The position numbers were made by a program, and so were the translations under genes. From positions 2,831,276 through 2,895,275 of the forward strand of contig NZ_AQUI01000002.1 in NCBI RefSeq assembly GCF_000371785.1: a DNA stretch of 64,000 bases, given 5' to 3'. Positions 61,026 to 64,000 of this stretch are shown here, piece by piece. This stretch comes from Actinopolyspora halophila DSM 43834. Lineage in GTDB: Bacteria > Actinomycetota > Actinomycetes > Mycobacteriales > Pseudonocardiaceae. The notes under the pieces were generated by a model that saw nothing but the letters and a program-made list of their open reading frames with translations, searched no databases and was not told where the DNA came from. Each line of letters begins with the position of its first letter. Positions within the stretch are counted from its first letter, which is position 1.

Positions 61026-62609
61026 TCACCGCTGCCGCGAGCCCACCAGAACCGGCCTGTCGTCGGGGCCCCGGCCACGTCGGGAAACGCTGCTCTCGAA
61101 CTCCACCTCCACCGAATCGTCCCCGAACCCGAGGGTCACGGTGTCGGCGTGCGGGGTCCCGACGAACCGCCAAACCATGCGCAACGTGTCGGCGGACGGC
61201 CAGGCGGCGGAGCCGGCGACGCGGGTCTCCGGAGGAGCCCGGTAGAGCTTCGCGGCCGCCGAACCGGGCAGCAGCACCGCGGAGGCGGACAGGGTGCTCG
61301 TCGACTCGATCCAACGCCGCAGTCCACACACGACGGAGTGGCTGCCCCGCGCGTCCACGATCTCCACCGTGCACCGGTCCCGGGTGATGTCGAGCGTGAT
61401 CCTTTCGAGGCCCAGCTCGTTCGCGGCGAACACGTAGCTGCCGCAGTACTGCTCACACGATCGCGGGGAGGTTTCTCCCTTCGCCACCGGCAGTCGAAGC
61501 GCTGCGAGTTTCCTGTCCAACCGCCGCTCCGGAACCGAGGGCGCGGCGCCGCCCATGGCCGGTAGCAGGGTCCGCCAGGCCAGATCGAGCACCGTTCCGT
61601 GGCGCTCCGCCGTGGTCGCGAGCACGGCGTCCTGGTCCGGCATGACGATCGAGCACTGGTCCAGAGCCCCGTGCCCCCGGAAGGTGTTGTGCCTGCCGCG
61701 CCAGAACAGGTAACCGTATCCTGCGGACTCGTCCGGCACCCTCGCGGGAGTGTCGGTCCGCTTGCCCGTGGCCTGCTCGGCCCAGAATCGCGGTACGACC
61801 TGCTCGCCGTTCCACACTCCCCGACGCAGGTAAGTCTGACCGAACTTGGCGATGTCGCCCGTCCGCAGGGCCAGGCCGCTGCTGCCCACGCTGACGCCGT
61901 CCGAGAACTCCTCCCAGTAACCGACGCGGATGCCGAGCGGGGCGAACAGCCTCGCTTCGAGGTAGTCCCGCGCGTTCTGTCCGACAGCCCGGTGCAACAT
62001 CACCGTGGCCAGGATCGCGGCACCGTTGCTGTAGGTGAAGTGCGTGCCGGGAGTGTGCTCGACCGGAACGCTCAGCAGGGCACGCACCCACTCCGTGCTC
62101 GGTTCCGAACGGGGCAGTCGCGTTTCCGCCATGGGGTCCGTGGCGTGCCCGGCCGTCATGGTCAGCAGATGTCTCAGCCGCATCGCGGCGAGATTCGCCG
62201 ACACCCGTGCGGGAAGGAGGTCGTGCAGCGCGTCGACGATCCGGTCCTCGAGCCGGATCCTGCCCTCCTCCACGGCGAAGCCGACGGCGGTACCCAGCAC
62301 GCTCTTCGTCAACGAGTAGGTGAGCTGCGCTGCGTCGGGGGTGTAGGGCTCCCACCAGCCTTCCGCCGCCACCCTGCCGTGACGCAGCAGCACGAAACCG
62401 TGCCCGGCGAACCCCGCTTGCTCGAGTCCCTCCGCGAAATCCAGAATCCCGCCGGGATCCACGCCCAGCTCCTCCGGGCTCCCGCGCACCAGACCGTCGT
62501 GCGAACGTGGTCGCGCCTCCGCCGCGGCAGCGGTACTCCCACCCGTCGTCATCCCCGCGATCCCGGCACCGATTCGGACCAGGAACCCACGGCGCGTCAA
62601 CGCACTCAT
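61026..62609 (-). CDS. Tat-exported serine hydrolase (class C beta-lactamase-like)
   Basis: A 527-residue protein. A twin-arginine signal (ALTRRGFLVRIGAGIAG) precedes a beta-lactamase/transpeptidase-like domain with the SxxK nucleophile in TYSLTKSVLGTAVG, the YxN motif in FTYSNGAAIL, and FRGHGALDQCSIVMP near the third motif. About 150 extra C-terminal residues form a separate domain. ATG 62609 follows GAGGGGA; TTG 62633 is an alternative. Relatives include esterases and peptidases. Element B lies directly upstream. Confidence 0.88.
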   Translation of the reverse strand: MSALTRRGFLVRIGAGIAGMTTGGSTAAAAEARPRSHDGLVRGSPEELGVDPGGILDFAEGLEQAGFAGHGFVLLRHGRVAAEGWWEPYTPDAAQLTYSLTKSVLGTAVGFAVEEGRIRLEDRIVDALHDLLPARVSANLAAMRLRHLLTMTAGHATDPMAETRLPRSEPSTEWVRALLSVPVEHTPGTHFTYSNGAAILATVMLHRAVGQNARDYLEARLFAPLGIRVGYWEEFSDGVSVGSSGLALRTGDIAKFGQTYLRRGVWNGEQVVPRFWAEQATGKRTDTPARVPDESAGYGYLFWRGRHNTFRGHGALDQCSIVMPDQDAVLATTAERHGTVLDLAWRTLLPAMGGAAPSVPERRLDRKLAALRLPVAKGETSPRSCEQYCGSYVFAANELGLERITLDITRDRCTVEIVDARGSHSVVCGLRRWIESTSTLSASAVLLPGSAAAKLYRAPPETRVAGSAAWPSADTLRMVWRFVGTPHADTVTLGFGDDSVEVEFESSVSRRGRGPDDRPVLVGSRQR

Positions 62610-63074
62610 TCCCCTCGTCAGAACCTCCAACAAAAGGCTTCGTCCGAATCGGGCGCTTTCGGCCCACGCGGCGTGTGGGCCCCGGCGCGTGAGTCGGATG
62701 CATCGCGAGGCGGGGAGGGCACGTGGCTACGGGCCACTGCTCGAGGTGCCCCGCAACGCTGTCGAGGGGCCGACTCACGTGACGGCTGCCCGACCAACCG
62801 AGCAAAGCTCCGTTACGCGCCATTAGTACTCCAACAGCCGGTTCGTCGACCACCGGACACTCCGAGCGGCCCCCGAGTCGCGAGAGCGAACACGCGTCGA
62901 ACAACCGGAACCGCCCGCCCCGCCGAGTGATTTCCCGTCGCTGGTCAGGGTGAAGCTCCGGCCGGAGAATGGAGAGCCGCACGATCACTATATTAATTTA
63001 AAGCTCACCGCGCACCTGCCGTGATCGGTCGTGCGGGCACGAGAAACCCCGACAACGACGGGAAAAGGAGAGCT
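62610..63074. other. Intergenic region with structured element B
   Basis: Contains element B (62622-62782) and an AT-rich patch at 62985-63005 that may be the promoter of the Tat-exported protein gene. No protein-coding frame is supported. Confidence 0.6.
62622..62782 (-). ncRNA. Putative structured RNA element, copy B
   Basis: Reading on the reverse strand from 62782: CACGTGAGTCGG, a 65-nt insert with its own GTGGC-ccgta-GCCAC hairpin, ATGCATCCGACTCACG (closing the same 10-bp stem as copy A), then CCGGGGCC-CACACGC with a GGCCCAC/GTGGGCC hairpin, and TTTTGTTGGA at 62624-62633. Gene start 62609 follows at once, so here it forms the mRNA leader of the serine hydrolase. Paired regions are kept while loops differ from copy A. 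Confidence 0.45.
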
Positions 63075-63827
63075 GTGAGCACTTCGGACGAGAACCGACC
63101 GGAACCCCCGTACGACGAGGACGGCACCGCACGCAGGGATTTCCTCAAGAAAGCGGCCACGGGAGCCGCGGCCGCAGCGGGCGGGCTCGCCTTCGTCGGC
63201 GGACAGGCCTCCGCGGCACAACCGCCCACACCTCCCGCGGTGGGTGCGGAGATCCCGTGCAGCTGCCTTGCTCCGGGAGTGCCGCTGACCATCGAGACGA
63301 CCACCGTCCAAATCGACTTCAGCGGCCAGATCAAGGTGCGCGTGGAGTCGTCGAACCCGCTCAATCCCTGGAGCCTGAAGCTCAAGGTCATCGGGCACGA
63401 GGTCACCGGCACCGACAACGGCGACTCCGGGGAGGAGGCGAAAAGCGCTCAACGCGAGGGGCTCGGCCGGGTCCACATCAAGCAGAGCGATGCGGAGGTC
63501 ACCCCGGAGAGCCTGTTGGAGATGACCCAGCAGTCCCCGCCGAAGTTCGAGCAGACCATGTTCCTGGACTTCACGATGACCATCGAGAACCCGCCCCAGC
63601 AGCTGATGGAGCGGTCCCTCGGCGTATCGCTGAGCAAGAAGCCGGAACCCCTCGTGCTGGCCACCAAGAATCCCGGCAAGCTCGTCGGTCACCTCAACAG
63701 CTTCCCGCCCGAGAAAGAGGTCTACCAGCTGCAGAACCCCATCGAGCTGGTGGTGCCGGACCAAAGTGAAACGATCGCCACGATCGACAGGTTCCCCGTC
63801 CAGGTCGGCAGCCTCGACGATTCCTGA
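63075..63827 (+). CDS. Tat-exported protein of unknown function
   Basis: A 250-residue protein from GTG 63075 with AAGGAG 4 nt before. The twin-arginine signal is TARRDFLKKAATGAAAAAGG, cleaved near GQASA. The mature part begins with PCSCLAPG and has beta-strand-rich sequence (IDFSGQIKVRVESSNPLNPWSLKLKV, FLDFTMTIENPPQQL). No family was recognised. It ends in a strong terminator and stands alone. Confidence 0.8.
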   Translation: MSTSDENRPEPPYDEDGTARRDFLKKAATGAAAAAGGLAFVGGQASAAQPPTPPAVGAEIPCSCLAPGVPLTIETTTVQIDFSGQIKVRVESSNPLNPWSLKLKVIGHEVTGTDNGDSGEEAKSAQREGLGRVHIKQSDAEVTPESLLEMTQQSPPKFEQTMFLDFTMTIENPPQQLMERSLGVSLSKKPEPLVLATKNPGKLVGHLNSFPPEKEVYQLQNPIELVVPDQSETIATIDRFPVQVGSLDDS

Positions 63828-63836
63828 CGGTTCCGT

Positions 63837-63875
63837 GCGTACTCCGGTTCGTGCGTTGCACGGACCGGAGTACGC
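63837..63875. terminator. Strong bidirectional terminator
   Basis: GCGTACTCCGGT (63837-63848) pairs perfectly with ACCGGAGTACGC (63864-63875); inside, CGTGC-GTT-GCACG extends the stem. It lies between the Tat-exported protein gene and the convergent partial gene. Confidence 0.75.
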
Positions 63876-63891
63876 CCCACCGACGCGGCGG

Positions 63892-64000
63892 TCACGCCCC
63901 CGTGCCCAGCCCCAGAACGGTGGAGCACCGCAGCACTGCCTCCGGAGCCCCGGACAACGACAACTTGCCCGCTTCGACCGCCTCCAACGGGGTGCAACCG
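63892..64000 (-). CDS. C-terminal fragment of a gene cut by the right edge
   Basis: The reverse strand reads CTPLEAVEAGKLSLSGAPEA then VLRCSTVLGLGTGA and a TGA at 63894-63892. The first half resembles the end of SCP2-type sterol-carrier domains (PxxAxxxGxLxxxGxPxxL). Only 35 residues are visible, so the assignment is weak. Confidence 0.4.
   Translation of the reverse strand, partial: GCTPLEAVEAGKLSLSGAPEAVLRCSTVLGLGTGA

Noticed and set aside
1-64000. CRISPR array, prophage or biosynthetic gene cluster
   Set aside because: No regularly spaced repeats, no phage structural genes, and no PKS, NRPS, terpene cyclase or RiPP maturation genes were seen. The amidase at 31576 and the ImmA/IrrE gene stand without phage neighbours.

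Overview
The window is about 70% GC, with GTG and TTG starts, several leaderless-looking genes, Tat signal peptides, LacI/TetR/MarR-type operators and many catabolic and transport genes. It looks like chromosome of a filamentous actinomycete, most likely Pseudonocardiales (an Actinopolyspora/Saccharopolyspora-like organism; genus inferred from general feel only). There are no rRNA, tRNA, CRISPR or phage structural genes. Both ends cut through genes.

Region 1-17 kb is sugar and polysaccharide catabolism. A LacI regulator diverges from an operon of a DUF993 aldolase-like protein, a TIM-barrel sugar-phosphate isomerase and glycerate kinase. A Tat-exported rhamnogalacturonan-lyase-like protein, a second LacI regulator, the bifunctional rhamnulose-phosphate aldolase/lactaldehyde dehydrogenase and rhamnulokinase form an L-rhamnose module. 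Its L-rhamnose isomerase survives only as a C-terminal fragment. A secreted beta-helix protein with its own LacI-type operator and a formamidase follow.

Region 17-30 kb holds a FUSC membrane protein, a PrnB-family haem enzyme overlapping a convergent methyltransferase, a two-domain ABM protein, an IdeR-boxed bfd/bfr iron-storage pair, and a cytochrome P450 island. The island has an intact P450, TetR and ferredoxin, plus a second P450 that lost its middle third where a TnpB element sits. An MFS exporter diverges from it across a perfect TetR-like operator.

Region 30-54 kb is mostly transport and metabolism: two APC permeases, an SSS symporter with a small membrane partner, an ACS-type MFS plus aldehyde dehydrogenase, a leaderless Hsp20-like gene behind a 20-bp palindrome, a lipoate-ligase-like protein, a GntR/ABC trio, an exonuclease-BRCT protein, a MarR/cupin/esterase module, a GH64 glucanase, an aldo/keto reductase, a carboxylate-amine ligase, an amidohydrolase and an MFS.

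Region 54-64 kb starts with about 1.1 kb without a convincing gene. It continues with a GNAT, an XRE / MAB_1171c-like membrane protein / ImmA-IrrE peptidase / amidohydrolase group, a fused remnant of an IS605-type element, a degenerate GGDEF protein, a Tat-exported serine hydrolase and a Tat-exported protein of unknown function.

The most unusual signal is a pair of related, hairpin-forming noncoding elements at about 1040-1145 (+) and 62622-62782 (-), 61 kb apart. Each lies upstream of an unrelated gene, and the first is followed by an intrinsic-terminator-like hairpin.
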